Positions 52,162 to 61,473 of a stretch of DNA of 64,000 nt are shown here, piece after piece. The notes beneath the pieces are model-generated. The model was not told the DNA's origin. It did no database searches and saw only the letters and a list, made by a program, of their open reading frames with translations. Origin of the DNA: Halorubrum sp. F4 (lineage in GTDB: Archaea; Halobacteriota; Halobacteria; Halobacteriales; Haloferacaceae); assembly GCF_027257195.1 (NCBI RefSeq), contig NZ_JAPDFS010000004.1:1-64000 (forward strand). Reading direction: 5' to 3'. Within the stretch, counting starts at the first letter, position 1, and every line of letters begins with the position of its first letter. Position numbers and translations under genes: made by a program.

Positions 52162-52374
52162 ATGCGCGTCGGAACCCTCCCGCGACGACATCCGGTCGCG
52201 AGCCTCGCGACGGTCGCGTTCCTCCTCGCGTTCGTCTCGACCGCGGCGTACTACGCCGGTCTGGTTCCCCTGATCCCGAGGACGCTCCCGACCTTCGTCG
52301 ACCTGCTGGTCGTCACGGGACTCCTCCTCGCGGTCGCGTTGGCGACGTGGGTCGTCTCGCTTTCCCGGTCGTGA
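52162..52374 (+). CDS. Small two-helix membrane protein, unknown
   Basis: A 70-residue protein (MRVGTLPRRHPVASL...) with two hydrophobic segments (ATVAFLLAFVSTAAYYAGLVP and LLVVTGLLLAVALATWVVSL). No known family. The start at 52162 is chosen; an upstream GTG at 52120 would add 14 residues. It is convergent with the PUA gene 7 bases away. Confidence 0.6.
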   Translation: MRVGTLPRRHPVASLATVAFLLAFVSTAAYYAGLVPLIPRTLPTFVDLLVVTGLLLAVALATWVVSLSRS

Positions 52375-52381
52375 CCGCCGC

Positions 52382-52891
52382 TCACTCCCGGCCGTCCGCG
52401 ACCCCGTAACGGACCTTCACCGCGACGCCGCTATCGAACGCGAGCGCCTCCGCGCCCGAGAGCTCCGCGCGCCCGGCCGCGAACAGGGCGTCGTCGCCGT
52501 CGACGACGAGGACCTCGTCGCCCGGCCGGATCCCGTCGTCCGCCGCGGTCACGAACTTCGCGAAGGCGTTCCGCCCGTCGCGGACGAACGGCTCGCTCTC
52601 CTCGCCGACGACGACCCGGTGGGCGGGATCGGCGAACGCCTCTCGAATCCGTCTCGCCCCGAGTTCGCCGAGCGTGAACCGCCCGTCGGTCCCGTAGGTG
52701 ACGATCCGGTCGCCCTCGCTGCTCCCGGGAGTGTCGTCCACGTCGCCGGCGATCACCTGCCGGGGTCGTCCGCCACTGGAACGGCGGATCGTGACCGACT
52801 CGTCGGGGGGAAAGAGCGCCCTCCCGGCCCCCGGCCCGAACTGGTAGTCCGCGCCGGTCCGCAGGTCGGCGAGGTCCTCGCTGTCGCTCAT
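52382..52891 (-). CDS. PUA domain RNA-binding protein
   Basis: A 169-residue protein. An N-terminal ADYQFGPGAGRALFPPDE domain and the C-terminal PUA domain (about 90-165; RVVVGEESEPFVRDGRNAFAKFV, IRPGDEVLVVDGDD, GRAELSGAEA) resemble the RNA-binding portion of archaeosine tRNA-modifying enzymes. A role in RNA modification is inferred; no catalytic domain is present. The ATG at 52891 starts the acidic N-terminus. Confidence 0.88.
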   Translation of the reverse strand: MSDSEDLADLRTGADYQFGPGAGRALFPPDESVTIRRSSGGRPRQVIAGDVDDTPGSSEGDRIVTYGTDGRFTLGELGARRIREAFADPAHRVVVGEESEPFVRDGRNAFAKFVTAADDGIRPGDEVLVVDGDDALFAAGRAELSGAEALAFDSGVAVKVRYGVADGRE

Positions 52892-52988
52892 GGCCGCGGT
52901 ACCGCCGCCGCGCGCAAATCGGTTCCGGTACGGTCGTCCGTCACGTCACCGGTCCGCGCGGCCGACACGTCACCGGTACGACCGTCCG

Positions 52989-54275
52989 TCACGCCACGTT
53001 TTCGCCGGGGTTCTTGCCGGCCGCCCGCCGCGCCTGGAGGGCGAAGAGCGTCGTGGCGAACCCGATGAACCCGGCCGCGAGCAGAAATCCCGTCTCGGTC
53101 GTGGTGAAGTCCATCGTCGTGCCGACGATCACCGGTCCGACGACCTGTCCGACCTTCCAGGAGATGGACCGAAGCGACATCGCGCTGGCGACGGAGTCGT
53201 GTCGCTCCCCCTCGTCGACGAAGAGAGACATGCTGGCGGGCAGCCGGATCGAGTCGGCTATCCCGAGCAGCGAGTAGGCGGCGAAGAGCGCGAAGAAGGC
53301 CCCGCCGAGCGTCTGTGAGTCGCCGAGATACGAGACGGTGACCGGGTCGACGGTCCCCTCGAAGTAGGTCGCAAGCGGGATCGCGGCGGTGCCGACCCCG
53401 TACAGCAGGGCCCCGATCGCGACGAAGGCGTGTCGCCTCCCGTACCGGTCGGTCAGGTCCCCGACGAACCCCTGCGTGACCGCCTTCGTCGCCTTCCCGC
53501 CGGCCATGATCCACCCGATCGCGAACGCGGAGATGCCGAACGTCGTCCGGGCGTAGATCGGGAGGAAGATGATGACGGCCATCTTGCCGACGCTGAAGGT
53601 GAACCGGAAGACGACGAGCGAGCGAAGCATCGGCAGCGCCAGAAGCGACCGGAACGTCTCGATCCCGTCGACCGCCTCGGCGTCGGTCTGGCCGCCGGGA
53701 TCGTCCCGGAGGAACCGGTAGACGAGGAGGAAGCTCACGAGCGTGATCAGGGAGAGGACCGCGTACGTCTCGGTGAACCCGTACGCGTACAGGAGGTAGC
53801 CGCCGAGCAGGTCGCCGGTCAGCGAGGACACCGACGCGAACTGGTTGTACGACCCGAGCCAGAGGCCCTGTTCGTCGTCGGGGCTGATCTCGCCGATTAT
53901 CGTCGCGCCCGTGATCCAGAGGACGCTCGCGCCGAGCCCCTGGACCATCCGCACGAGGATCACGTGGACCGGACTCGAGACGAACGCGAATCCCACGAAG
54001 ACCCCGACGTTGATCAGGAAGCCGACGAGAAGGTAGCGCTTGGCGTTGCCCGTGTCGACCGCTCGGCCGAGCGGGAGGACGACGAGCAGTTGGACGGCCG
54101 CGAAGGCGGTTCCGAACAGCCCCTCGACGAACCCGGTGGTGCCGAAGAGGTCGGCGTACAACGCGATCGCGATGAGGATCGTCGAGTACGCCTGGCTCCG
54201 CGCGAAGGCGGTCCCCGCGAGGGACGCGAACTCCGCGTTTCCGAGGAGCCGTACCGAGTTGCCGAAGCGGGCCAC
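52989..54275 (-). CDS. Major facilitator superfamily transporter
   Basis: A 428-residue protein with about twelve hydrophobic helices and the MFS cytoplasmic loop pattern LPLGRAVDTGNAKRYLLVGF between helices 2 and 3. RMVQGLGASVLWITGATIIGEIS matches drug/polyol-type exporters. The C-terminal half repeats the loop (GFVGDLTDRYGRRHAFVAIG). Substrate unknown. A TTTAATA box at about 54310-54316 lies some 35 bases before the ATG at 54275. Downstream there are short direct repeats before the PUA gene. Confidence 0.88.
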   Translation of the reverse strand: MARFGNSVRLLGNAEFASLAGTAFARSQAYSTILIAIALYADLFGTTGFVEGLFGTAFAAVQLLVVLPLGRAVDTGNAKRYLLVGFLINVGVFVGFAFVSSPVHVILVRMVQGLGASVLWITGATIIGEISPDDEQGLWLGSYNQFASVSSLTGDLLGGYLLYAYGFTETYAVLSLITLVSFLLVYRFLRDDPGGQTDAEAVDGIETFRSLLALPMLRSLVVFRFTFSVGKMAVIIFLPIYARTTFGISAFAIGWIMAGGKATKAVTQGFVGDLTDRYGRRHAFVAIGALLYGVGTAAIPLATYFEGTVDPVTVSYLGDSQTLGGAFFALFAAYSLLGIADSIRLPASMSLFVDEGERHDSVASAMSLRSISWKVGQVVGPVIVGTTMDFTTTETGFLLAAGFIGFATTLFALQARRAAGKNPGENVA

Positions 54276-54401
54276 GACCGGGTATCGACTCGCCCGACGG
54301 GGTCCACGTATTAAAGCACGAGCGACCCGGCGGTCCCTGCTGGGTTCCGTCGCCGCCCCCGAGCACGGCGACGGTCGCCGGTCGTACCGGAGCGAGAACG
54401 A

Positions 54402-55223
54402 CTACAGCTCGATCCGCTCGACGAGCGAGCCCTCGCCGTTCTCCTTCGTGTTGATCGCGACGATCCGGACGAGGTCCTCGAGCATCGACCCCTCGACTTT
54501 GGCCTGGAGAAGCGAGTCGACCTGGTAGACGCCGGCGGCGTTGTTCATCCGGATCTCCACCTGGACGGGGAGCTCCTCGTCGGGATGGAGGACCACGGAC
54601 TCGATCGCCTGCGAGGAGACGGTGTTGATCCCGCGTCCTCCCTTCTCGTAGGGGACCCGGGACCGACCGCGTTCCATGTCGAGACCGTCGGCGATCCGGA
54701 TGACGCCCGCCTCCCGCGTCAGCGGTTCCTCCTCGGTGTGGTGACAGAGGATCGCGTGGAGCACCTCGGCCTTCACGCGGACCTGTTCGGAAACGTCGTA
54801 GAACTCCGGTAACAGCCGGTCGAGGACGTCGGCGGCGAGGGGGATCGAGTAGTAGGAGTGGTCGTCGCGGTGGACGACGTGGCCGACGTCGTGAAGCGTC
54901 GCCGCGAGCGCGAGTATCACCGGCTCGTCGGCCTCCTCGAGCCCCTGCTGGCGGGCTCCGTTGAACTCGACGTCGCGGGCCTTGAGCAGCTCGTAGAGTT
55001 TGAGCGCGCGGTCGCGGACGATCTCGACGTGTTTCGTCCCGTGGTCGTTGTACCCCTTCCGGTCGACCGCGTTGACGTTCTGGGCCTCGAGGTACGTCGT
55101 GACCTCGGGGTCGGTCTCGATCCGGTCGAGCACCTCGTTGAGCCGACCGTCCGGGAACGGATGGTCGGCGTCCGGGTCGTACTCCTGTCTCTCGACGTCC
55201 GCGTCGTCGGCCGGCTTCGTCAT
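54402..55223 (-). CDS. HD-domain metal-dependent phosphohydrolase
   Basis: A 273-residue protein with the HD signature: H65 (TKHVEIVRDRAL), the H-D pair H111-D112 (ATLHDVGHVVHRDD), and later H residues (EVLHAILCHHTEEE). The C-terminal part is a beta-rich domain. Family members hydrolyse nucleotides or cyclic dinucleotides; the substrate here is unknown. The ATG at 55223 follows an acidic N-terminus. No operon partner is evident. Confidence 0.87.
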   Translation of the reverse strand: MTKPADDADVERQEYDPDADHPFPDGRLNEVLDRIETDPEVTTYLEAQNVNAVDRKGYNDHGTKHVEIVRDRALKLYELLKARDVEFNGARQQGLEEADEPVILALAATLHDVGHVVHRDDHSYYSIPLAADVLDRLLPEFYDVSEQVRVKAEVLHAILCHHTEEEPLTREAGVIRIADGLDMERGRSRVPYEKGGRGINTVSSQAIESVVLHPDEELPVQVEIRMNNAAGVYQVDSLLQAKVEGSMLEDLVRIVAINTKENGEGSLVERIEL

Positions 55224-55372
55224 GGGATGTCCACGGAGGTGGCGGGAGCCTAAAAGGATGTGGCTCCGTCCGACCCCGACGACGGGAGCCGGAAGCTCCG
55301 GAGCGTCCGCCGCGTCGATCCGTGCCGATAGGCCAACCTATACCCGATCTCCGGCGAGAGGACGCCCCATCG

Positions 55373-56686
55373 ATGGGATCGCGACGGACCGGCGGTCGCC
55401 GTGCGTACGGGATGACCCTCGCCGCGGCCGCGAGCTACACCTGTCTGATGTTCGTCTGGTTCTCGCTGCCGGCGTACCTCCCGACGATCATCGGCGACGT
55501 CGGATTGACGAACACGCAGGCCGGGGTCCTCGCGGGGGCGATCCCGCTGACGTACATCCCCCTCGCGCTGTTCTCGGGGCTCGCCGTCGATCGGCTCGGT
55601 CCCGGGAGGGCGATCGGCGTGGGCGTCCTGGTCTACGGCGGCGGACAGATCGGGCGGAGCGTCGCGCCCGGGTTCGCCTCCCTCCTGGCGTTCACGCTGG
55701 TGATGGGCGTCGGCGCGACGGCGATCACCTTCGGGCTCCCGAAGCTCGTCTCCGTGCTGTTTCCTCCCGCGCGGACCGGCCGACCGACGGCGCTCTACCT
55801 CGTCGCCGCCTCGGCGGGATCCGCCGGCGTCTTCGCCGTCGGTCGCCCCGTTCTGGGTCCTGCCCTCGGGGGATGGCGACCGCTGTTCCTCTGGAGCGGC
55901 GTGGTCGCGGTCGCCTACGGAGCGATCTGGCTCCTCGTCGCGCTCCGGATCGGCATCGACGACGCGGATGGGTCGGGGAGCGGCGACGCGGATGACACCT
56001 GGAACGGCGACACGGATGACGCCGGGAGCGGCAACGGGGACGAGGACCGGACCGGCGACGCCGGCGAGGACGGAGGGAGGCTCGACCCCGGGTCGCTGGC
56101 GGCGGACCTCCGGCTCGTGCTCACCCATCGCGAGCTCCAGCTGGTCGTCGCCGTCGGGACGATGTATCTCCTCATCAACCACGGGATGCAGGGATGGCTC
56201 CCGACGCTTCTGGAGTCGCGCGGGCTCCCCGCGGCTCTCGCCGGGCAGGCCACGAGCCTCTTCGTCGTCGCCGTCGTCGTCGGCGTCCTCGGGATCCCCG
56301 AGCTGGCGGATCGGTTCGACGCCCGGCGACCGGCGCTCGCGGCGTCCGGGGCCGTGGCCTTCCTCGGGATCACGGCCCTGATCGCGGGCGACACTGGCGC
56401 TCTGGCGGTCGTCGGGATCGCCGCCGCCGGCCTGGGGACCGGCGGGCTCTCCCCGCTGGTCCGGACGATCCCGCCGGAGCTCGACGGGATCGGCTCCAGA
56501 TTGACGGGGACGGCGGTGGGGTTCATCTTCGCGATCGGCGAGATCGGCGGGTTCGCGGGACCGGTGCTCGTCGGAACGCTATACGACGCGACCGGCTCGT
56601 ACGGTCCCGGGTTCGGGATCCTCGCGGCCGGTGCCGTCGGGGTCGTCCTCGCCGGTGGCGCGCTGGTCTCGCTGGACAGGGGCTGA
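55373..56686 (+). CDS. Major facilitator superfamily transporter
   Basis: A 437-residue twelve-helix MFS protein: YTCLMFVWFSLPAYLPTII is helix 1 and FSGLAVDRLGPGRAIGVG the conserved cytoplasmic loop. A long acidic Gly/Asp-rich central loop (about 200-235; GDADDTWNGDTDDAGSGNGD) separates the two halves. It is of the nitrate/oxalate-formate-like type by overall pattern, but the substrate is not identifiable. The ATG at 55373 lies about 30 bases after a CTATACCC box. It converges on the beta-fructosidase gene, whose substrate it could carry; that is only a positional guess. Confidence 0.85.
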   Translation: MGSRRTGGRRAYGMTLAAAASYTCLMFVWFSLPAYLPTIIGDVGLTNTQAGVLAGAIPLTYIPLALFSGLAVDRLGPGRAIGVGVLVYGGGQIGRSVAPGFASLLAFTLVMGVGATAITFGLPKLVSVLFPPARTGRPTALYLVAASAGSAGVFAVGRPVLGPALGGWRPLFLWSGVVAVAYGAIWLLVALRIGIDDADGSGSGDADDTWNGDTDDAGSGNGDEDRTGDAGEDGGRLDPGSLAADLRLVLTHRELQLVVAVGTMYLLINHGMQGWLPTLLESRGLPAALAGQATSLFVVAVVVGVLGIPELADRFDARRPALAASGAVAFLGITALIAGDTGALAVVGIAAAGLGTGGLSPLVRTIPPELDGIGSRLTGTAVGFIFAIGEIGGFAGPVLVGTLYDATGSYGPGFGILAAGAVGVVLAGGALVSLDRG

Positions 56687-56712
56687 TCGGAGGACCGGTC
56701 CGCCCGCACGAC

Positions 56713-59139
56713 CTACCGAGGGTCGATCTGCCGGGCCTCCTCGTTCCCGACCGGCCACGCACCCTCCATCCGCCACAGCGTGAGGTCGACCTCGACGGAG
56801 TCGACTCCGTCGAGGTCGGTTCCGGTCCCGTCGCCTCCGCCGCTTTCCTCGTCGCCGGCGGCGGAGGCGGAGGCAGTCTCTCCCGGAACGGTCGAAATCG
56901 AGACGCCCGTCGCGTCGTGACGCGTCGGGTAGACTCGGGTCGCGAGCGCCCGACGCCAGTTCACGAACAGTTCGATGACGGAGGCGTCGACGAAGACGCG
57001 GACGTCGAGGGGGCGGTCGAGGTCGTCGACGCACACCCCGACCGGCGAGTCACGCGCGTCGCGATCGAGGCTGCTCTCCGAGCGGTCGACGACGACGCGC
57101 TCGTCGCCGATCCGGACCGTCGTTCGCTCCGCGCCGTCGGGAGACTCGCGAACTCGGAGCGCGACGACTCCGTCGCCCGGTTCGAGGCGAGCGCGGACCT
57201 CGAACGCCTCGCCGGTCGCGTCGAGTCGGTGGGGTGTCGGCCCCGCGGTCCGCGTCCCGTCGATCAGCCGGGACCCGCGGAGGCGATCGACCTCGCGGGC
57301 GGGTCGCTGCCGGAGTTCGCCGTTGACGATCTCGATCTCGCGCGGAAGGCTCATCGCGCCCGACCAGCCGGCGTCCCACTGGCTCGCGGTCGACCGCTCC
57401 TCGCGGAGCCAGCCGACGGTCACCGTCCGGCCGTCCGGCGTCGAGAGCGACTGCGGCGCGTAGAACGCCCCGGGATCGAGGACTCCCTCGTCGTCGACGC
57501 GGAACCGACCCGCATCGGTGTCGAACGCCCCGACGAAGTACCGCACGTCCTCGTAGTCGGAGACGTGGAGCAGGTCGCCGTCGGGAAACCGCAACAGCTC
57601 CGGACACTCCCAGACGACGCCGAGGTCCGCCTCCTCGGTCACGAGGGCGGGTCCCTCGTAGGTCCACTCGCGGAGGTCGCGGCTGGTGTACAACACCGCT
57701 GCACCGCCGCGGTCCTGGAGGCCCGCGCCGATCAGCTGGTGCCAGCGGTCGTCCTCGTACCACAGACAGTGGTCGCGGAAGTGCGCCGGCTCGCCGGGCG
57801 TCGACAACAGGTCCAGTTCGGGCGGCGGCGATCGGACGACCGGGTTCCCCGGGTCGGGCTCGAACGCGGTCAGGTCGGGGTCGGTCGCGGTCGCGAGACA
57901 CGGACGCTGCCACCCGTCCCGCCCGCCGGTGTAGAGCGCGTGGACCGCGTCGGCGTCGGCCGCGTCGACGGGCACGTCGGTCGCGGTGACGGCATCCCCG
58001 TCGTCGACGCCGCCGGCGGGAACGACTCGCGCCGTCTCGCCGTCCGATCCCTCGACCACGTCCACGGCGACCGCACATCCGGACCAGCAGCCGTCGCGGT
58101 CGGGTCCGCCCGGTTCGGGGGACATCGCCACCGGGCGGTCCTCCCAGTGAACGAGATCCTCGCTTACGGCGTGACCCCAGTGGACCGAGTGGTGGTACGG
58201 GCCGGCGGGATTGTACTGATAGAAGAGGTGATACGCCCCGTCGTGGTGGATCATGCCGTTCGGATCGTTGAGCCAGTTGACCGGCGCGGTGACGTGGTAG
58301 GACGGGCGGTCCCGATCCCCGGAGAGCGCGTCGCGGTGGCGTTCGAGTTCGCGACCGCTCTTCGGCCGCCCCGTCGCGAGCGCGGTGTCGTAGTCGTTGG
58401 CGCCGGCCAACCATCGGATCACGTCGGCCGCGAAGCGCTCGCGGGTCGCCTCCGTCGTCTCGTCGTCGTGCTGGGCGAACTCCATGCCGACGCCGACGCC
58501 GATGGCCGTTCCCGAGCCGATCCGCCACTGGAGCACGGTCACCTCCCGGGGAACGTCCTCGACGCCGCGGTAGGTCGACGCCAGCACGTCCGCGCGCTCC
58601 GGGATCACGTCCTCGTACCGGGCGTACGGGGCGGTCGACCCCGCGGGTCGGATGTGGTGGCGAAATCCGTCGAGACCGTCGACGGCGGGGTGGCCGGCGT
58701 ACAGCGGGTGCCACAGCGGGCCGACCGGATCAGTCACCTCCTCGATCCCCGTCGCGTCCGGCGGAACGGGGTCGATCCCCAGCGCGCTCACCTGCGCGAG
58801 CGCTCGCGCGGAGCAGAAGAGACCGCCGCCGTCGGCGAGGAACGCCCGGATCGGCTCCGCGCAATCGGCGACCGTCGCGGGGTCGCTCACGGGATCGTAC
58901 GCGTGCCACCAGAGCGCGTCGAACCGATCGAGGTCGACGTCGCCGGCGGCGACCGCTGCGAGCGTCACCGTCTCCACCTCCCCCACCACGTCGCGGGCGA
59001 ACGCGAGCGCGGCAGACGACTCCGTCCCTTCCGGCGGCTCCTCGCTCGCCGCTCCGTGTCCAGCCGTCCCCGTACTCTCCCTTCCCCCGTTCGTCGATCC
59101 CTCGATGAGGAACCCGAGTCGGGGCTCGATCGCGGTCAT
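56713..59139 (-). CDS. GH32 beta-fructosidase with N-terminal amidotransferase-like domain
   Basis: An 808-residue fusion. The first 250 residues resemble a class-I glutamine-amidotransferase/ThuA-like fold (FDALWWHAYDP, FLADGGGLFCSARAL) without a clear catalytic triad. The rest is glycoside hydrolase family 32: nucleophile D292 in NWLNDPNG, WSGCA, FRDH (454-457; RDP is usual, so P becomes H), and acid/base E511 in WECPEL. A beta-sandwich domain follows to the end. It cleaves sucrose or fructans. No signal peptide, so it is cytoplasmic. A GTAGTAAAAACC box about 25 bases upstream supports the ATG at 59139. Confidence 0.9.
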   Translation of the reverse strand: MTAIEPRLGFLIEGSTNGGRESTGTAGHGAASEEPPEGTESSAALAFARDVVGEVETVTLAAVAAGDVDLDRFDALWWHAYDPVSDPATVADCAEPIRAFLADGGGLFCSARALAQVSALGIDPVPPDATGIEEVTDPVGPLWHPLYAGHPAVDGLDGFRHHIRPAGSTAPYARYEDVIPERADVLASTYRGVEDVPREVTVLQWRIGSGTAIGVGVGMEFAQHDDETTEATRERFAADVIRWLAGANDYDTALATGRPKSGRELERHRDALSGDRDRPSYHVTAPVNWLNDPNGMIHHDGAYHLFYQYNPAGPYHHSVHWGHAVSEDLVHWEDRPVAMSPEPGGPDRDGCWSGCAVAVDVVEGSDGETARVVPAGGVDDGDAVTATDVPVDAADADAVHALYTGGRDGWQRPCLATATDPDLTAFEPDPGNPVVRSPPPELDLLSTPGEPAHFRDHCLWYEDDRWHQLIGAGLQDRGGAAVLYTSRDLREWTYEGPALVTEEADLGVVWECPELLRFPDGDLLHVSDYEDVRYFVGAFDTDAGRFRVDDEGVLDPGAFYAPQSLSTPDGRTVTVGWLREERSTASQWDAGWSGAMSLPREIEIVNGELRQRPAREVDRLRGSRLIDGTRTAGPTPHRLDATGEAFEVRARLEPGDGVVALRVRESPDGAERTTVRIGDERVVVDRSESSLDRDARDSPVGVCVDDLDRPLDVRVFVDASVIELFVNWRRALATRVYPTRHDATGVSISTVPGETASASAAGDEESGGGDGTGTDLDGVDSVEVDLTLWRMEGAWPVGNEEARQIDPR

Positions 59140-59297
59140 GACGCGAAATTACCACGCTGGTAGTAAAAACCGTTCTGCCGACGTCGCGCGCTCCTCGTCG
59201 TCACGCCCTCCCCCGTCGACGAACTCGTGGCCACGCCCGCCCCCGTCGACGGACCCACGGACTCCCGGCGGGGCGGCAGATTCCGTCGGAGACAAAA

Positions 59298-59547
59298 CCT
59301 ATAAGCGGCTCATCGATGTACGGAGGAACGTGACTCGAACCGCGTCGCCGCTCGGCTCGCGATCGCCGGCAGCGGCGCGGCCCTTCTCGAAGAAACGCGC
59401 GTGACGCGTCCACAGGCGGGAGTGGCGACCCCGTCCCGGACGACCCCCGACCCGCGCGCGACCGTTCCGCGACGAACGCGTTCGTTCCGATGGTCCGCCC
59501 GCAACGACCGTCAGCAACGACGCGACCGACACCACACCACGATACCG
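59298..59547 (+). promoter_or_regulatory. Long leader upstream of the lysine operon
   Basis: A TATA box (CCTATAAG, 59298-59305) predicts transcription near 59325, about 220 bases before the dapA ATG, unlike the leaderless genes around it. The leader contains a 24-codon frame (GTG at 59330, stop TGA at 59402-59404). A GTG at 59401 overlaps that stop and is in frame with dapA, but would add a basic 49-residue extension. A cis-regulatory leader or attenuator for lysine supply is possible. Confidence 0.5.
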
Positions 59548-60531
59548 ATGACGAACACTACGACGACAACGACGCCCTACGCGACCGACGATAGCACCGA
59601 CCGGGAACCGACCGACGAACCCTTCGAGGGGGTCTACCCCGCGATGACGACCCCGTTCACCGACGAGAACGAGATCGACCACGAACGGCTCGCCGAGAAC
59701 GCCCGTTACCTCGAGCGGGCGGGCGTCGACGGGGTCGTTCCCGCCGGCTCCACCGGGGAGTCCGCGACGATGACCCACGACGAACACATCGAGGTGGTCG
59801 AGACCGTTCGCGACGCCGTCGACGACGTGCCCGTGATCGCGGGCACGGGCTCGAACAACACCGCCGAGGCGCTCTCCCTTTCCCGCCGAGCCGCGGAGGC
59901 GGGTGCTGACGGGCTCCTCCTCATCTCGCCGTACTACAACAAGCCGGAGCCCGAGGGCTTCCTCGAACACTATCGGACGATCGCCGACGCGGTCGACCTC
60001 CCGCAGATCGTCTACAACGTTCCCTCGCGGACGGGGCAGTCGATCCCCGTCGACGTCGCGGTCGAACTCGCGACCCACCCCAACGTTCAGGGATACAAGG
60101 CCGCCTCGGGCGACCTGAACCGGATCAGCGAGATCATCGAGCGGACCCGAGACGAGGAGTTCTCCGTGCTCTCGGGCGACGACGGGCTCACGCTCCCGAC
60201 GCTCTCGGTCGGCGGGACGGGCACGATAAGCGTCGTCGCGAACGTCGAACCGGAGCGCTCGTGTGCGATGGTCGGCTCGGCGCTCTCGGGCGACTACGAT
60301 CGCGCGCGGGAGCTCCACCACGAGCTCGCGCCGCTGGTCCGCGCGCTGTTCGCCGAGACCAACCCGATCCCGGTGACGGAGGCGATGCACGTCCGCGGTC
60401 GCGGCGGCCCGCACGTCCGGTCGCCGCTCACGCGGCTCTCCGAGGAGCGCCGCGAGGGTCTCCGGGAACTGCTCGCGGAGTACGAGGAGGGGACGCCGAC
60501 GGCGACGGGCGAGAGAGGTGGGGACGAGTGA
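59548..60531 (+). CDS. dapA: 4-hydroxy-tetrahydrodipicolinate synthase
   Basis: A 327-residue enzyme condensing pyruvate with aspartate semialdehyde, the first committed step of lysine/diaminopimelate synthesis. Conserved features: GVYPAMTTPF, GSTGESATMTHDEH, the tyrosine in YNVPSRTG, and Schiff-base lysine in GYKAASGDL. An N-terminal Thr-rich extension of about 30 residues is unusual. The ATG at 59548 is chosen; upstream in-frame GTG sequence is basic and doubtful. Stop overlaps dapB start (GTGA), showing coupling. Confidence 0.94.
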   Translation: MTNTTTTTTPYATDDSTDREPTDEPFEGVYPAMTTPFTDENEIDHERLAENARYLERAGVDGVVPAGSTGESATMTHDEHIEVVETVRDAVDDVPVIAGTGSNNTAEALSLSRRAAEAGADGLLLISPYYNKPEPEGFLEHYRTIADAVDLPQIVYNVPSRTGQSIPVDVAVELATHPNVQGYKAASGDLNRISEIIERTRDEEFSVLSGDDGLTLPTLSVGGTGTISVVANVEPERSCAMVGSALSGDYDRARELHHELAPLVRALFAETNPIPVTEAMHVRGRGGPHVRSPLTRLSEERREGLRELLAEYEEGTPTATGERGGDE

Positions 60532-61343
60532 CCGACGCCGACCTCCGGATCGCGGTCACGGGCGCGGGGGGCCGAATGGGCCGGGAGGTCATCGAGGCCG
60601 CGACGGCCCGGGAGGGCGTGACGGTCGCGGTCGCGGTCAACCGCACCGCCACGGACTCTGTCGCGGGCGTCGACGTCGCGGACGCGACACGGCTCGCCGA
60701 CCTGCTCGCCGAGACCGACCCCGACGTGCTCGTCGACTTCACGGGGCCGGCGTCGGCCCCCGACTACGCCGAGACAGCCGCGGACGCCGGCGTGGCCGTC
60801 GTCACCGGGACGACCGGGTTCGATTCGGGAGGCACGGCCCGACTCCGGGCCGCGAGCGAGACCGTCCCGCTGCTGAAGGCGTCCAACTTCGCTCGGGGGG
60901 TCGCCGCGCTCCGCCGGGCGGTCCGCGAGGCGGTCGCGGCCGTCCCGGGATACGACGTCGAGCTGACCGAGACCCATCACCACGGGAAGCGGGACGCTCC
61001 GTCGGGAACGGCGAAGACGCTCCTCGCCGACGTGGAGGGGGTTCGCGAGGACCTCGACCGTCGGGTTCACGGCCGCGAGGGCGACGCGCCCCGCGAGCCC
61101 GACGAGATCGGCGTCCACGCGAGACGCGCCGGCGACGTGACCGGCGAACACGAGGTGTTGCTCGCGGGCAACCGCGAGACGCTCGCGCTCACGCACCGCG
61201 CCGGCGACCGCGGCGTGTTCGCGGAGGGGGCGCTCGACGCCGCGGCGTGGCTGGTCGACCGCGATCCGGGGTGGTACGACTTCGACGAGGTTCTCGACGG
61301 AGGGTCGGCTCCGACGACGCGGGACGAGGGGACGGGCCGATGA
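60528..61343 (+). CDS. dapB: 4-hydroxy-tetrahydrodipicolinate reductase
   Basis: A 271-residue NAD(P)H-dependent enzyme converting the DapA product to tetrahydrodipicolinate. GAGGRMGREVIEA is the nucleotide motif, VVTGTTGF lies mid-protein, and ETHHHGKRDAPSGTA carries the catalytic His and Lys. Start is GTG at 60528 overlapping the dapA stop. The C-terminal 20 residues are an Asp/Thr tail. A 130-base gap with short repeats precedes dapD. Confidence 0.95.
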   Translation: MTDADLRIAVTGAGGRMGREVIEAATAREGVTVAVAVNRTATDSVAGVDVADATRLADLLAETDPDVLVDFTGPASAPDYAETAADAGVAVVTGTTGFDSGGTARLRAASETVPLLKASNFARGVAALRRAVREAVAAVPGYDVELTETHHHGKRDAPSGTAKTLLADVEGVREDLDRRVHGREGDAPREPDEIGVHARRAGDVTGEHEVLLAGNRETLALTHRAGDRGVFAEGALDAAAWLVDRDPGWYDFDEVLDGGSAPTTRDEGTGR

Positions 61344-61473
61344 GTGACCGACCGCTGAGTGGACGACCGATGAACGACCGAGTAGTGAACCACCGACCGG
61401 CGGGAGCGGGGAGTGCGGTACCCATGGACACACATCGACGAATAAATACCGCCGGTCGCCATCAGGGGGAGTA
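61344..61473 (+). promoter_or_regulatory. Gap between dapB and dapD with possible internal promoter
   Basis: It contains imperfect GACCGA repeats (61346-61400) and an AATAAATAC box (61440-61448) about 26 bases before the dapD ATG. This suggests that dapD, lysA and dapF can also be transcribed from a second, leaderless promoter. Confidence 0.6.

Noticed and set aside
56194..59163. 989-codon plus-strand open frame
   Set aside because: It mirrors the GH32 gene in antisense and part of the MFS gene in another frame; no family features.
59401..59547. N-terminal extension of DapA from the GTG at 59401
   Set aside because: The extra 49 residues are basic and Arg/Thr-rich, unlike DapA N-termini or haloarchaeal proteins.
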